NCBI RefSeq assembly: GCF_041916975.1
Contig: NZ_JAYRYK010000001.1
Location: 2,418,001 to 2,482,000 of the forward strand
DNA: 64,000 nt
Direction of reading: 5' to 3'
DNA from: Sphingosinicella sp041916975
Lineage (GTDB): Bacteria > Pseudomonadota > Alphaproteobacteria > Sphingomonadales > Sphingomonadaceae
The number at the start of each line of letters is the position of its first letter. Position 1 is the stretch's first letter. Below, piece after piece: positions 8,613 to 16,014 of the stretch. The notes under the pieces are model-generated. The model was not told where the DNA came from and searched no databases. It was given only the letters and a program-made list of their open reading frames with translations. A program made the translations under genes and the position numbers.

Positions 8613-9707
8613 ATGCGCACCACCAGCCTTGCTCTTGCCGGTATCGGTCTTCTGGCGCTCGCCGCCTGCGATTCGTCGCCTGCGCCCACGCCGCCGCAGG
8701 GTGGCGACACGGCCGCGACCGGCGGCGTCAACGTCTCCGGCCCGGCGCTCCGCATCGTCGGCTCCTCGACCGTTTATCCGTTTACCACGGCGGTCGCCGA
8801 GAACTTCCGCCGCAAGTATCCTGCGGCGGCCGCGCCGATCGTCGAATCGACCGGCACCGGGGGCGGCATCAAGCTGTTCTGCGGCGGCGTCGGCACGCAG
8901 CACCCCGACATCGCCAACGCCTCGCGCCGCATCAAGAAGAGCGAGGTCGAGCTCTGCAACACGAACGGTGTCAAGCAGATCGTGGAGGTTCAGGTCGGTC
9001 TCGACGGCATCGCCATCGCGCAGTCGAAGTCCGATGCGCATCTCGACGTGACGCCCGCGCAGATCTTCCTCGCGCTCGCTGCCACGAAGCCGGATGGTTC
9101 GAAGAACACCGTCACCACCTGGAACCAGATCGATCCCAAGCTCCCGAGCCGCAAGATCGAAGTGCTCGGTCCGCCGCCGACCTCGGGCACGCGCGACGCC
9201 TTCAACGAACTCGTGATGGAAGCGGGCTGCTCCACCTTCCCGAACCTGAAGGCGCTGAAGGACTCGAACGAGGACGAATACAAGACGCGCTGCACCAAGC
9301 TCCGTGAGGACGGCGTCTATGTGGAAGCCGGTGAGAACGACAATCTCATCGTCCAGAAGCTCGTCGCAAACCCCACGGCGGTCGGCATCTTCGGTTACTC
9401 ATATCTTGAAGAAAACCTCGACAAGATCGAAGGCGTGAAGATGAACGGCGTCGCGCCGGAATACGAAGCGATCGCGAGCGGTGCTTATCCGGCATCACGT
9501 CCGCTCTACATCTACGTGAAGGGCGAGCACGCCCGCGCCAAGCCCGCGCTCGCGGTGTTCCTGCAGGAATATACGAGCGAGGCGGCATTCGGGCCGGAGG
9601 GCTATCTCAAATCACGCGGCCTCATCGCGGAGCCGGACGCCGAGCGCAAGGCGAGCGCCGCTGCGGCTGCCGCGCTGACGCCGCTTGATATCACCGCGCT
9701 CAAATAG
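8613..9707 (+). CDS. PstS-like phosphate ABC transporter substrate-binding lipoprotein
   Basis: 364 residues. A lipoprotein signal ends LALAAC. The mature part starts with the PstS-family motif RIVGSSTVYPFTTAVAENF and continues with the two-lobe binding fold, including PPTSGTRDAFNEL, an anion-binding loop typical of PstS. It is probably a periplasmic phosphate-binding lipoprotein. No pstC/A/B genes are adjacent, so it is an orphan binding protein or serves a transporter elsewhere. The tandem PHO box just upstream supports phosphate regulation. The start at 8613 precedes the signal peptide directly. Confidence 0.88.
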   Translation: MRTTSLALAGIGLLALAACDSSPAPTPPQGGDTAATGGVNVSGPALRIVGSSTVYPFTTAVAENFRRKYPAAAAPIVESTGTGGGIKLFCGGVGTQHPDIANASRRIKKSEVELCNTNGVKQIVEVQVGLDGIAIAQSKSDAHLDVTPAQIFLALAATKPDGSKNTVTTWNQIDPKLPSRKIEVLGPPPTSGTRDAFNELVMEAGCSTFPNLKALKDSNEDEYKTRCTKLREDGVYVEAGENDNLIVQKLVANPTAVGIFGYSYLEENLDKIEGVKMNGVAPEYEAIASGAYPASRPLYIYVKGEHARAKPALAVFLQEYTSEAAFGPEGYLKSRGLIAEPDAERKASAAAAAALTPLDITALK

Positions 9708-9710
9708 GCG

Positions 9711-10001
9711 TCAGTTCAGCCGGAGTTCGTGGTCGACAAAACGGTATTCGGCCGGGCGGATCGATGCGCCGTGCATGATCCGCACCGAATGCAGCATTCC
9801 ATCGATGCTGTGCGACCAGAAATCGAGAAACCGGATCAGCCGCGGAAAGCGCGGCGCCATGTCCAGCGTCTGCCACGTGAAGCTCTGCAGCACGTGCGGG
9901 TGGTCCGGCATATGGTAGAGGATATCGGCGGTTAGCGGGCGCCAGTCCTGCATCTGCCGGACAAAATCGCCATCAACCCCGTGCGGTACGTCATCGTGCA
10001 T
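9711..10001 (-). CDS. usg: Usg family protein
   Basis: 96 residues. The conserved block (TADILYHMPDHP ... LQSFTWQTLDMAPRFPRL ... LDFWSHSIDGMLHSVRI) is characteristic of the small Usg family of alphaproteobacteria, whose biochemical function I do not know. It runs convergent to the PstS-like gene with a 3-bp gap. The ATG at 10001 follows an AGGAA ribosome site. A 9-bp inverted repeat lies just upstream of its start (see 10012-10038). Confidence 0.9.
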   Translation of the reverse strand: MHDDVPHGVDGDFVRQMQDWRPLTADILYHMPDHPHVLQSFTWQTLDMAPRFPRLIRFLDFWSHSIDGMLHSVRIMHGASIRPAEYRFVDHELRLN

Positions 10002-10011
10002 CGCAAGTTCC

Positions 10012-10038
10012 TTCCCTGTGGAACCCAGACACAGGGAA
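10012..10038. promoter_or_regulatory. 27-bp dyad just upstream of usg
   Basis: TTCCCTGTG (10012-10020) and CACAGGGAA (10030-10038) form a perfect 9-bp inverted repeat with a 9-bp spacer, starting 11 bp upstream of the usg ATG. There is no T-tract on either side, so an operator or 5'-leader hairpin is more likely than a terminator. The rest of the 208-bp divergent region holds a second imperfect hairpin at 10083-10101. Confidence 0.45.
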
Positions 10039-10209
10039 TCATGCCGTCACACGACTGTAAATATCCTTAACGGGTGAGGTAAGTGGCTTCTAGGAAGTCA
10101 CCTTTCCTTCATCGGGCTTGTGGTCGACGAAATGCTCCACCGACATGATTGTCCATGGCGCGCAACGCTGCCATAGACGCCGGCCGCTCGAGGCTGGAAA
10201 GGAACCACA

Positions 10210-11523
10210 ATGCCCGCCGGCACAGCCAGCGCCATCGGCATCGACTTCGGAACGACCAATTCCGTGATCGCGCGCACAAACGGCGAGGGCATGGCCGATC
10301 TTGTCAGCTTTGCCGCGCCCGATGGACCAACGAGCGTGTTCCGCTCGGCACTTTGTTTCTGGCAGGACGAGGATGCACGCGGCGGGCTTGCCCATGCCGC
10401 CGGTCCCTGGGCCATAGCGGAGTTTCTCGAATATCCACAGGGATCGCGCTTCCTCCAGTCCTTCAAGTCGGTCGCCGCCAATCCCAACTTCGAACAGGCG
10501 AGCGTGTTCGAGGCGCGGCTGCGTTTCGAGGAATTGGGGCAGGTTTTCCTGTCCCATCTGCGCACTCATGGCGGTGATGCGCTTACCGCTCTGCCCGAAC
10601 GCATCGTCGTGGGCCGCCCCGTGCGTTATGTCGGCGCACGGCCTGATCCCATGCTTGCACGGACCCGTTACGACGCCATGTTCGAAGCCCTCGGCCGACC
10701 GGTCCACTATGTTTACGAGCCGCTTGGCGCGGCATACAGTTTCGCCTCTCGGCTGAGCGCGCCCGCAACGCTGCTGGTCGCCGATTTCGGCGGTGGTACC
10801 AGCGATTTCTCGATCGTCCGTGTGACGCCCGGCGCTGCGCAGCGCTGCGTGCCGCTGGGCGCCGCAGGCATCGGCATCGCCGGTGACCGCTTTGACCACC
10901 GGATCATGGACCATCTTGTTCTGCCGCTGCTCGGCAAGGGCGGCCGCTATCGCTCCTTTGACAAGGCGCTCGAGATCCCGGCTGGCCATTTCGCGGATTT
11001 CGGTGACTGGTCCAGGCTTGCGCTCATGCGGAACCGCAAGACGCTCGACGAACTGGCGCGGCTGAAACGCGCGGCACTCGACCCAGCGGCCATCGGACGC
11101 ATGATCGCCGTGGTGGAACACGAGCTCGGCCACAGCCTCTACGAAGCCGTCGGCAAGCTGAAGCGTACCCTGTCCACCGAGAGCCATGCCGCTTTCAATT
11201 TCGAGAGTGCGGATCTTACGATCAATGCCGAGGTTGCCCGCGCCGACTTCGAATGCTGGATCGCAGCCGACCTCGCCCGCATCGCCCAAACGGTGGATGA
11301 AGCGCTCGCCGCTGCACGCCTCAACCACGGTGATATCGATCATGTCTTCCTGACCGGCGGCTCCTCACTGATCCCGGCTGTGCGGCGGATTTTCGACGAG
11401 CGCTTCGGCGAGGCGCGCCTTGCCGGCGGCGGGGAGCTGACCTCGATCGCGCATGGGCTTGCACTCATCGGGCAGGCGCCCGACATCGCAGACTGGACTG
11501 CGCCAGAGGGGAGCAGAGCATGA
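10210..11523 (+). CDS. Hsp70-family ATPase, YegD-like, without substrate-binding domain
   Basis: 437 residues. The actin-like ATPase fold is clear: phosphate-1 loop IGIDFGTTNSVIA near the N-terminus, phosphate-2 loop LVADFGGGTSDFSIV at about 190-205, and the adenosine motif HVFLTGGSSLIPAVR near 380-395. At this length it ends after the nucleotide-binding domain, so the DnaK-type substrate-binding domain is absent, as in YegD. A good AAAGGAA ribosome site precedes the ATG. Its stop overlaps the start of the Gre-like gene by 4 bp, so the two are translationally coupled. Confidence 0.9.
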   Translation: MPAGTASAIGIDFGTTNSVIARTNGEGMADLVSFAAPDGPTSVFRSALCFWQDEDARGGLAHAAGPWAIAEFLEYPQGSRFLQSFKSVAANPNFEQASVFEARLRFEELGQVFLSHLRTHGGDALTALPERIVVGRPVRYVGARPDPMLARTRYDAMFEALGRPVHYVYEPLGAAYSFASRLSAPATLLVADFGGGTSDFSIVRVTPGAAQRCVPLGAAGIGIAGDRFDHRIMDHLVLPLLGKGGRYRSFDKALEIPAGHFADFGDWSRLALMRNRKTLDELARLKRAALDPAAIGRMIAVVEHELGHSLYEAVGKLKRTLSTESHAAFNFESADLTINAEVARADFECWIAADLARIAQTVDEALAAARLNHGDIDHVFLTGGSSLIPAVRRIFDERFGEARLAGGGELTSIAHGLALIGQAPDIADWTAPEGSRA

Positions 11524-12011
11524 GTGTTGCCTTTCGCCGTGAAAGCGATGACGAACATCTCGAACCGAAGTTCGAGCTGCCGATCCCGCCCGGCCCGAAC
11601 CTCGTGACTGCGCGCGGGCAAGCGCAGATACGCGCGCGCGTTGCCGAGCTGGAAACCGTGCTGCAGGGCCTCAGCGATGAAGATGCGATCAAGGCGACGC
11701 GTCGCGACCTCCGCTACTGGCGCAACCGGCAAGCCACCATGCAACTCATGGAAGACGCGGATGCCGCCCGCGTGAGCTTCGGCTCCACGGTCACCTTTCT
11801 GCTGAACGGCGCCGAGCGCACCGTTACGATCGTCGGTCATGATGAGGCCGACCCGGCCGCCGGCCTGCTTTCGGTCTCCGCGCCGCTCAGCCGTGCGTTG
11901 ATGGGCGCCGAGCCCGGAGATACGCTGGACTTCGCAAACGCGAGCGATGCGATCGTGGTCTCAATCTGTGTCCCGGAAGGCCGAGACGATAGCCGCATTT
12001 CGCCGAAATAG
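11520..12011 (+). CDS. GreA/GreB-family elongation factor-like protein
   Basis: 163 residues. An N-terminal helical part (about residues 25-75) is followed by a GreA/GreB C-terminal FKBP-like domain (FGSTVTFLLNG...VGHDEADPAAGLLSVSAPLSRALMGAEPGDTLDF). Gre factors enter the RNA polymerase secondary channel and stimulate cleavage of backtracked RNA. The coiled-coil part is short and divergent (KATRRDLRYWRNRQATMQLM) and lacks the usual GreA tip wording, so cleavage activity is uncertain. It overlaps the Hsp70-like gene by 4 bp. Confidence 0.82.
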   Translation: MSVAFRRESDDEHLEPKFELPIPPGPNLVTARGQAQIRARVAELETVLQGLSDEDAIKATRRDLRYWRNRQATMQLMEDADAARVSFGSTVTFLLNGAERTVTIVGHDEADPAAGLLSVSAPLSRALMGAEPGDTLDFANASDAIVVSICVPEGRDDSRISPK

Positions 12012-12153
12012 CAGTCGCTCCATCCTTCAGTCCGGCTCATCGGAAGCCGTCGGTACTCGATCCGGGGGAGCGTGTAAGTGCTTTCGGTGATCTTCAGCAG
12101 CCCCTCGACCTTCGTGCGGTCAGGCATGAAGAACACGCCGACGATCAAGGCCC

Positions 12154-12241
12154 TGGTGCCCACGGCCGGGATCGAACCGGCACGCCTGAAACAGGCGAGG
12201 GATTTTAAGTCCCTTGCGTCTACCAATTCCGCCACGTGGGC
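12154..12241 (-). tRNA. tRNA-Leu (UAA anticodon)
   Basis: 88 nt including an encoded CCA. The acceptor stem GCCCACG pairs with CGTGGGC; the anticodon loop CTTAAAA gives anticodon UAA. A long variable arm, as expected for a class II tRNA, follows the anticodon stem, and the T-loop is GGTTCGATCC. It lies between the Gre-like gene and the CinA-type gene, which starts further upstream on the same strand. Confidence 0.96.
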
Positions 12242-12270
12242 CGCTGCGGTCTCCGGCGTGCGTAGCGACT

Positions 12271-13023
12271 CTAGATGGCGCCGTCGAGGGGCTGGTGTCC
12301 GGCGGCGGACAGTGCGTCCATCAGGCGGGTCGCGGCGTCGTCGAGCGCGGCCCGCTCGCGGCTGCGGATCACGAAGTTCGCGCCGATGCGCCCTTCGCGC
12401 CAAAAGGGATAGCTGCCGATCTGGATGCCGGGTTTCTCCCGCTCCACAGCGATCAGGATCTCCGAAACGCTGCTTTCCGGCACCCAGGCGCCCACGGTGC
12501 GGTCGAGCACGGGGAGGCCGCCTTCGAGTTTACCGTCGAGCCCCGCGAGCATCCCCTGCGTGATTTTGGGCACGCCCGCGAGCATGAGGACGTTGCCGAT
12601 GCGGATACCCGGCGCGCCCGAAACCGGGTTCTCGATAAGGGTCGCGCCCTCCGGCACGCGCGCCATGCGCAGCCGCGCCTCGGTGATGCGCTCGCCATAG
12701 TATCGGCGCAGCATGGCTTCGGCCTCCGGGTGCAGCACGACCGGCACGCCGAGGGCCTCCGCGACGGCATCGACGCTGATGTCATCGTGCGTCGGCCCGA
12801 TGCCGCCCGTCGTGAACACATAGTCGCACTGGGCGCGGCAGGCATTGACGGCAGCGACGATGGCACCCATCTGATCGGCAACGACACGCGCCTCGACGAG
12901 CTGGATTCCCTGAATGTTAAGCCATTTCGCGAGATAGGCGAGGTTGGCGTCCTGGGTCCGGCCGGAGAGAATCTCGTCGCCGATGACGATGAGCGCGGCG
13001 GTCCAGATGCGGGGCGTGACCAT
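12271..13023 (-). CDS. CinA-type molybdopterin-binding (MoCF) domain protein
   Basis: 250 residues consisting of a MoaB/Mog-like domain: IVIGDEILSGRTQDAN near the N-terminus and the TTGGIGPTHDD loop. This is the N-terminal domain of competence/damage-inducible CinA; the C-terminal nicotinamide-nucleotide amidase domain is absent. Stand-alone forms are common and their role is not firmly known. The start at 13023 gives MVTPRIWTAALIVIGDE; the longer open frame overlaps the divergent transpeptidase gene and lacks similarity. Confidence 0.88.
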   Translation of the reverse strand: MVTPRIWTAALIVIGDEILSGRTQDANLAYLAKWLNIQGIQLVEARVVADQMGAIVAAVNACRAQCDYVFTTGGIGPTHDDISVDAVAEALGVPVVLHPEAEAMLRRYYGERITEARLRMARVPEGATLIENPVSGAPGIRIGNVLMLAGVPKITQGMLAGLDGKLEGGLPVLDRTVGAWVPESSVSEILIAVEREKPGIQIGSYPFWREGRIGANFVIRSRERAALDDAATRLMDALSAAGHQPLDGAI

Positions 13024-13087
13024 GAAAGCATCCGTAGCGGCAGCGGCGTAGAGGGTAAAGCGTGATGGCAGGTTCGAAAGGCGGGGC

Positions 13088-14050
13088 ATGAAACGGCTGC
13101 TGGCACTCGTGCTGCTGCTCGTCGCCGCGCCCGCGCTGGCGCAGGGCGATGCGAAGTCCTGCCCGGCGGGTACGGACCCGATGGCGCTCAATCCGGGCCA
13201 ATTCGTCTGGATGCCCGCCGCGGCGCCCGATGGGCCGGTTCTTGTCGTCATCAGCCTCCCCCAGCAGCGCGCCTATGTGTTTCGCAACGGCGTGCAGATC
13301 GGCGCGGCGCGCGTTTCCACCGGCCGGCCGGGCTATGAAACGCCAACGGGTGTGTTCCGCGTTCTCGAAAAGGACGTCGATCACAAATCCAATCTCTACG
13401 ACGATGCGCCGATGCCGTTCATGCTGCGGCTGACGTGGGGCGGCGTGGCGCTCCATGCTGGGTACGATCCGGGGCGCCCGCAGTCGCACGGCTGCATCCG
13501 TATGCCGCTCGCCTTCGCGCGCGACCTGTTCAGCATCGTGCCGCTCGGCGCGATCGTCGTCGTCACGGATCGCGCGCTTGAAGCGGGCCTGCGTGTCTCG
13601 CCGGCCTTGCTGACGGCCGATACCGCCGTGGTGGAAGGCGGGAAGGGCGATCACTGGTCGCCGGAGCGCGCGCCTGCGGGGCCGGTCACGCTCGTCGTCA
13701 GTGGCCGGGACCAGCGGCTGAGCGTGATGCGCGGGGGCGCCGAGATCGGGCGCACACGCATCACGATCACGGGCGATGCACCGCTCCACACGCACGCGCT
13801 GATGCTGATGGCGGGTGCGCCGGCGGGGGCGCCCGCATCCGGTTCGTGGATGCTGGTCGATCTGCCCGGAGACGCCGCGCTGCCGCCCGAAGCGAAGGAC
13901 AGCCACGACGTCGATCGCATCCGTATGCCGCCCGAATTCGCACGCGCGCTCGGCGGAGTCCTCACGGCCGGGGCCACCATGCTCATCAGCGATTTGCCGC
14001 TGGATGTTGCCGGAGGGTCCGAACTTCAGTTATTTGGAGCGCAGCAATGA
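13088..14050 (+). CDS. L,D-transpeptidase (YkuD) with a degenerate second YkuD-like repeat
   Basis: 320 residues with a signal peptide ending APALAQ. The first YkuD domain (about 50-160) has the catalytic SHGCIRMP with H134 and C136. It forms 3-3 peptidoglycan cross-links or attaches proteins to the wall in the periplasm. Residues about 195-305 repeat the same pattern: LVVSGRDQRLSVMRGG matches LVVISLPQQRAYVFRNG, and DRIRMPPEFARAL matches GCIRMPLAFARDL. The second copy has V275 and R277 where H134 and C136 stand, so it should be inactive. The stop overlaps the next transpeptidase start by 4 bp. Confidence 0.9.
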   Translation: MKRLLALVLLLVAAPALAQGDAKSCPAGTDPMALNPGQFVWMPAAAPDGPVLVVISLPQQRAYVFRNGVQIGAARVSTGRPGYETPTGVFRVLEKDVDHKSNLYDDAPMPFMLRLTWGGVALHAGYDPGRPQSHGCIRMPLAFARDLFSIVPLGAIVVVTDRALEAGLRVSPALLTADTAVVEGGKGDHWSPERAPAGPVTLVVSGRDQRLSVMRGGAEIGRTRITITGDAPLHTHALMLMAGAPAGAPASGSWMLVDLPGDAALPPEAKDSHDVDRIRMPPEFARALGGVLTAGATMLISDLPLDVAGGSELQLFGAQQ

Positions 14051-14700
14051 TTCATCTGATGGCCTTTGCCCTGCTCGCGGCGCCTGCGCCGAAGGCGGTT
14101 ACGCTCGATGCAAACGTGCGCCGTGCGGCGCTCGACGTCGTGTCGTGCGCGCAGGCGGCGGGGGTGGGCAAGGGCGCACACACCGTCACGATCATCGATT
14201 ACGGCCGCACCTCGCTGGAACCGCGCCTGTGGGTGGTGGATTTGAAGACGGGCGCCGCGCTCGTGCAGGATTATGTCGCGCACGGCCGCAACTCGGGCGA
14301 AAACCGCACGACAAGCTTTTCGAACGCGATGAACTCGCGCCAGTCGAGCCTGGGCCTTTTCGTCACTGCCGAAACGTACATGGGCTCGAACGGCTATTCG
14401 CTGCGCATGGACGGGCTGGTGCCGGGCATCAACGATGCGGCGCGTGATCGTGCCATCGTCATGCACGGCGCGCCCTACGTGAATCCCGAAGCAGGCGCGA
14501 AGCAGGGCCGGCTCGGGCGCAGCTGGGGCTGCCCGGCACTGCGCAGCGCGATCGCGCACGGCGTCATCGATCTCATCAAGGGCGGCAATTTCGTGTTCGC
14601 CTGGCACCCGGACCGGAACTGGGTCGCGGATTCACCCTATGGCAAGTGTGTGCTTGCCATGAACGATCGCCCGGCTGGCGCCAGCCGCACGGCGCGCTGA
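14047..14700 (+). CDS. murein L,D-transpeptidase catalytic domain protein (YkuD_2 family)
   Basis: 217 residues. A short hydrophobic N-terminus (MIHLMAFALLAAPAP) looks like a signal peptide. The conserved block includes MHGAPYVNPE and the catalytic SWGCPALR motif, which places it in the YkuD_2 branch, distinct from the YkuD protein immediately upstream. It is probably periplasmic and acts on peptidoglycan. The start at 14047 lies inside the ATGA overlap with the upstream gene, so the two transpeptidases are likely made together. Confidence 0.87.
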   Translation: MIHLMAFALLAAPAPKAVTLDANVRRAALDVVSCAQAAGVGKGAHTVTIIDYGRTSLEPRLWVVDLKTGAALVQDYVAHGRNSGENRTTSFSNAMNSRQSSLGLFVTAETYMGSNGYSLRMDGLVPGINDAARDRAIVMHGAPYVNPEAGAKQGRLGRSWGCPALRSAIAHGVIDLIKGGNFVFAWHPDRNWVADSPYGKCVLAMNDRPAGASRTAR

Positions 14701-14710
14701 GGCAGGGAAC

Positions 14711-15529
14711 ATGGACATAGAAGTTTCAGACGTCATTCTCGATGCATCCGGCATCAAGCTGCACGGGCCCGATGCGTTCGAAGGCATGCGCCGCGCCGGT
14801 CAGCTCGCCGCGGCGGCGCTCGATATGCTGGTGCCGCACGTCGTGCCCGGCGCCCGCACGATCGATCTCGATACGATGGTCTACGAGTTCGTGCGCGAAC
14901 GCGGCGGTGTTCCCGCCACCGTGTTCTACAAGGGCTACAGCCATTCGAGCTGCATCAGCATCAACCATGTCGTCTGCCACGGCATCCCGAGCGCGAAGCG
15001 GCTGGTGAAGGGCGATATCGCCAACATCGACATCACGGTCATCGTCGATGGCTGGCACGGCGACACGAGCCGCATGTTCCTTGTGGGGGACGTGCCGCTG
15101 AAGGCGCGCCGCCTCGTCGACATCACCTATGAGTGCCTGATGCGCGGCATCGCGGCGGCGAAGCCGGGCAACCGCCTCGGCGACATCGGCCACGCCATCC
15201 AGTCTTATGCCGAGGAGCAGCGCTGCGGCATCGTCCGCGATTTCTGCGGCCACGGTCTCGGCCGCATGTTCCACGACGAGCCGAGCGTCGTCCATGTCGG
15301 TAAGCCCGGGCGCGGCGTGCTGCTGAAGCCGGGCATGTTCTTCACGATCGAGCCGATGATCAACCTCGGCCGCGCCGACGTGAAGGTGCTCGACGACGGC
15401 TGGACGGCGGTGACGCGCGACCGTTCGCTCTCCGCACAGTTCGAGCATTCGATCGGCATCACCGAAACCGGCTGCGAGATCTTCACGAAATCGCCCGCCG
15501 GCCTCGATCGCCCGCCCTACACAGCCTAG
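14711..15529 (+). CDS. map: type I methionyl aminopeptidase
   Basis: 272 residues. The enzyme removes N-terminal Met from nascent proteins. The two-metal site is visible in order: D in NIDITVIVDGWHGDTSRMF, H in GHGLGRMFHDEP, E in FTIEPMINLG, and E in QFEHSIGIT. It is slightly longer than the roughly 260-residue norm because of an N-terminal extension (MDIEVSDVILDASG). It starts 10 bp after the second L,D-transpeptidase and may belong to that operon. Confidence 0.96.
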   Translation: MDIEVSDVILDASGIKLHGPDAFEGMRRAGQLAAAALDMLVPHVVPGARTIDLDTMVYEFVRERGGVPATVFYKGYSHSSCISINHVVCHGIPSAKRLVKGDIANIDITVIVDGWHGDTSRMFLVGDVPLKARRLVDITYECLMRGIAAAKPGNRLGDIGHAIQSYAEEQRCGIVRDFCGHGLGRMFHDEPSVVHVGKPGRGVLLKPGMFFTIEPMINLGRADVKVLDDGWTAVTRDRSLSAQFEHSIGITETGCEIFTKSPAGLDRPPYTA

Positions 15530-15558
15530 GAAATGTCCCTCCTTCAGGGGGGAGGCGT

Positions 15559-16014
15559 TTACAGCTCCAGCGTCATGCAGACGCTGTAGGGGTCTTCGGT
15601 GTATTCCCCGAACGGCGGGCACAGCGTGAAGCCGCGGCTCGCATAGAGCAGCCGTGCCGCATCGAACGCGGCGGGCGTGCCCGTTTCGAGGCTGAGCCGC
15701 GTGTAGCCGCGCTGCCGCGCCTCTTCGATGATGTGGTCCAGCATGACTGTGGCGACCCCGCGCCGGCGATAGCGCTCGTCGGTCCGCATCGATTTGATCT
15801 CGCCGTGCTGCGGATCGAGTTCGCGCAGCGCGCCGCAGCCCAGAAGCACGCCTTCGTCCCACACCGTCCAGAAGCTGATGTCGGGCGCGCGCAACGCTTC
15901 GAGATCGAGCGCATGGACGCTCTCGGGCGGCGAATGGCGGTGCATCTCGTCGAGATGCGCCTGCAGCAGCGCGGCAATTTCCGGGCCTTGCAGATCGTCG
16001 CGGCGAATCTCCAT
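15559..16014 (-). CDS. GNAT family N-acetyltransferase
   Basis: 151 residues, a single GNAT domain. The acetyl-CoA-binding motif A is visible as MRTDERYRRRGVATVML, and motif B covers LSLETGTPAAFDAARLLYASRGF. The substrate is unknown; the overall pattern resembles PhnO/YhhY-type small acetyltransferases. Its ATG overlaps the upstream aminotransferase stop by one base (TGATG), so the pair is probably coupled. Confidence 0.85.
   Translation of the reverse strand: MEIRRDDLQGPEIAALLQAHLDEMHRHSPPESVHALDLEALRAPDISFWTVWDEGVLLGCGALRELDPQHGEIKSMRTDERYRRRGVATVMLDHIIEEARQRGYTRLSLETGTPAAFDAARLLYASRGFTLCPPFGEYTEDPYSVCMTLEL

Noticed and set aside
10090..10145. Short minus-strand frame MSVEHFVDHKPDEGKVTS, reminiscent of a ring-hydroxylating dioxygenase N-terminus
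   Set aside because: Only 18 codons before a stop, no continuation in other frames; similarity is too short to support a remnant.
10090..11343. 417-codon minus-strand frame opposite the Hsp70-like gene
   Set aside because: Shadow frame of high-GC coding DNA; the plus-strand Hsp70 motifs are unambiguous. The same applies to long antisense frames over polA, nadB, pyk, ruvB, tolB and the SulP gene.
12154..12241. tRNA-Leu as an integration site of a genomic island
   Set aside because: No integrase, no direct repeat of the tRNA 3' end, and flanking genes are ordinary chromosomal genes.
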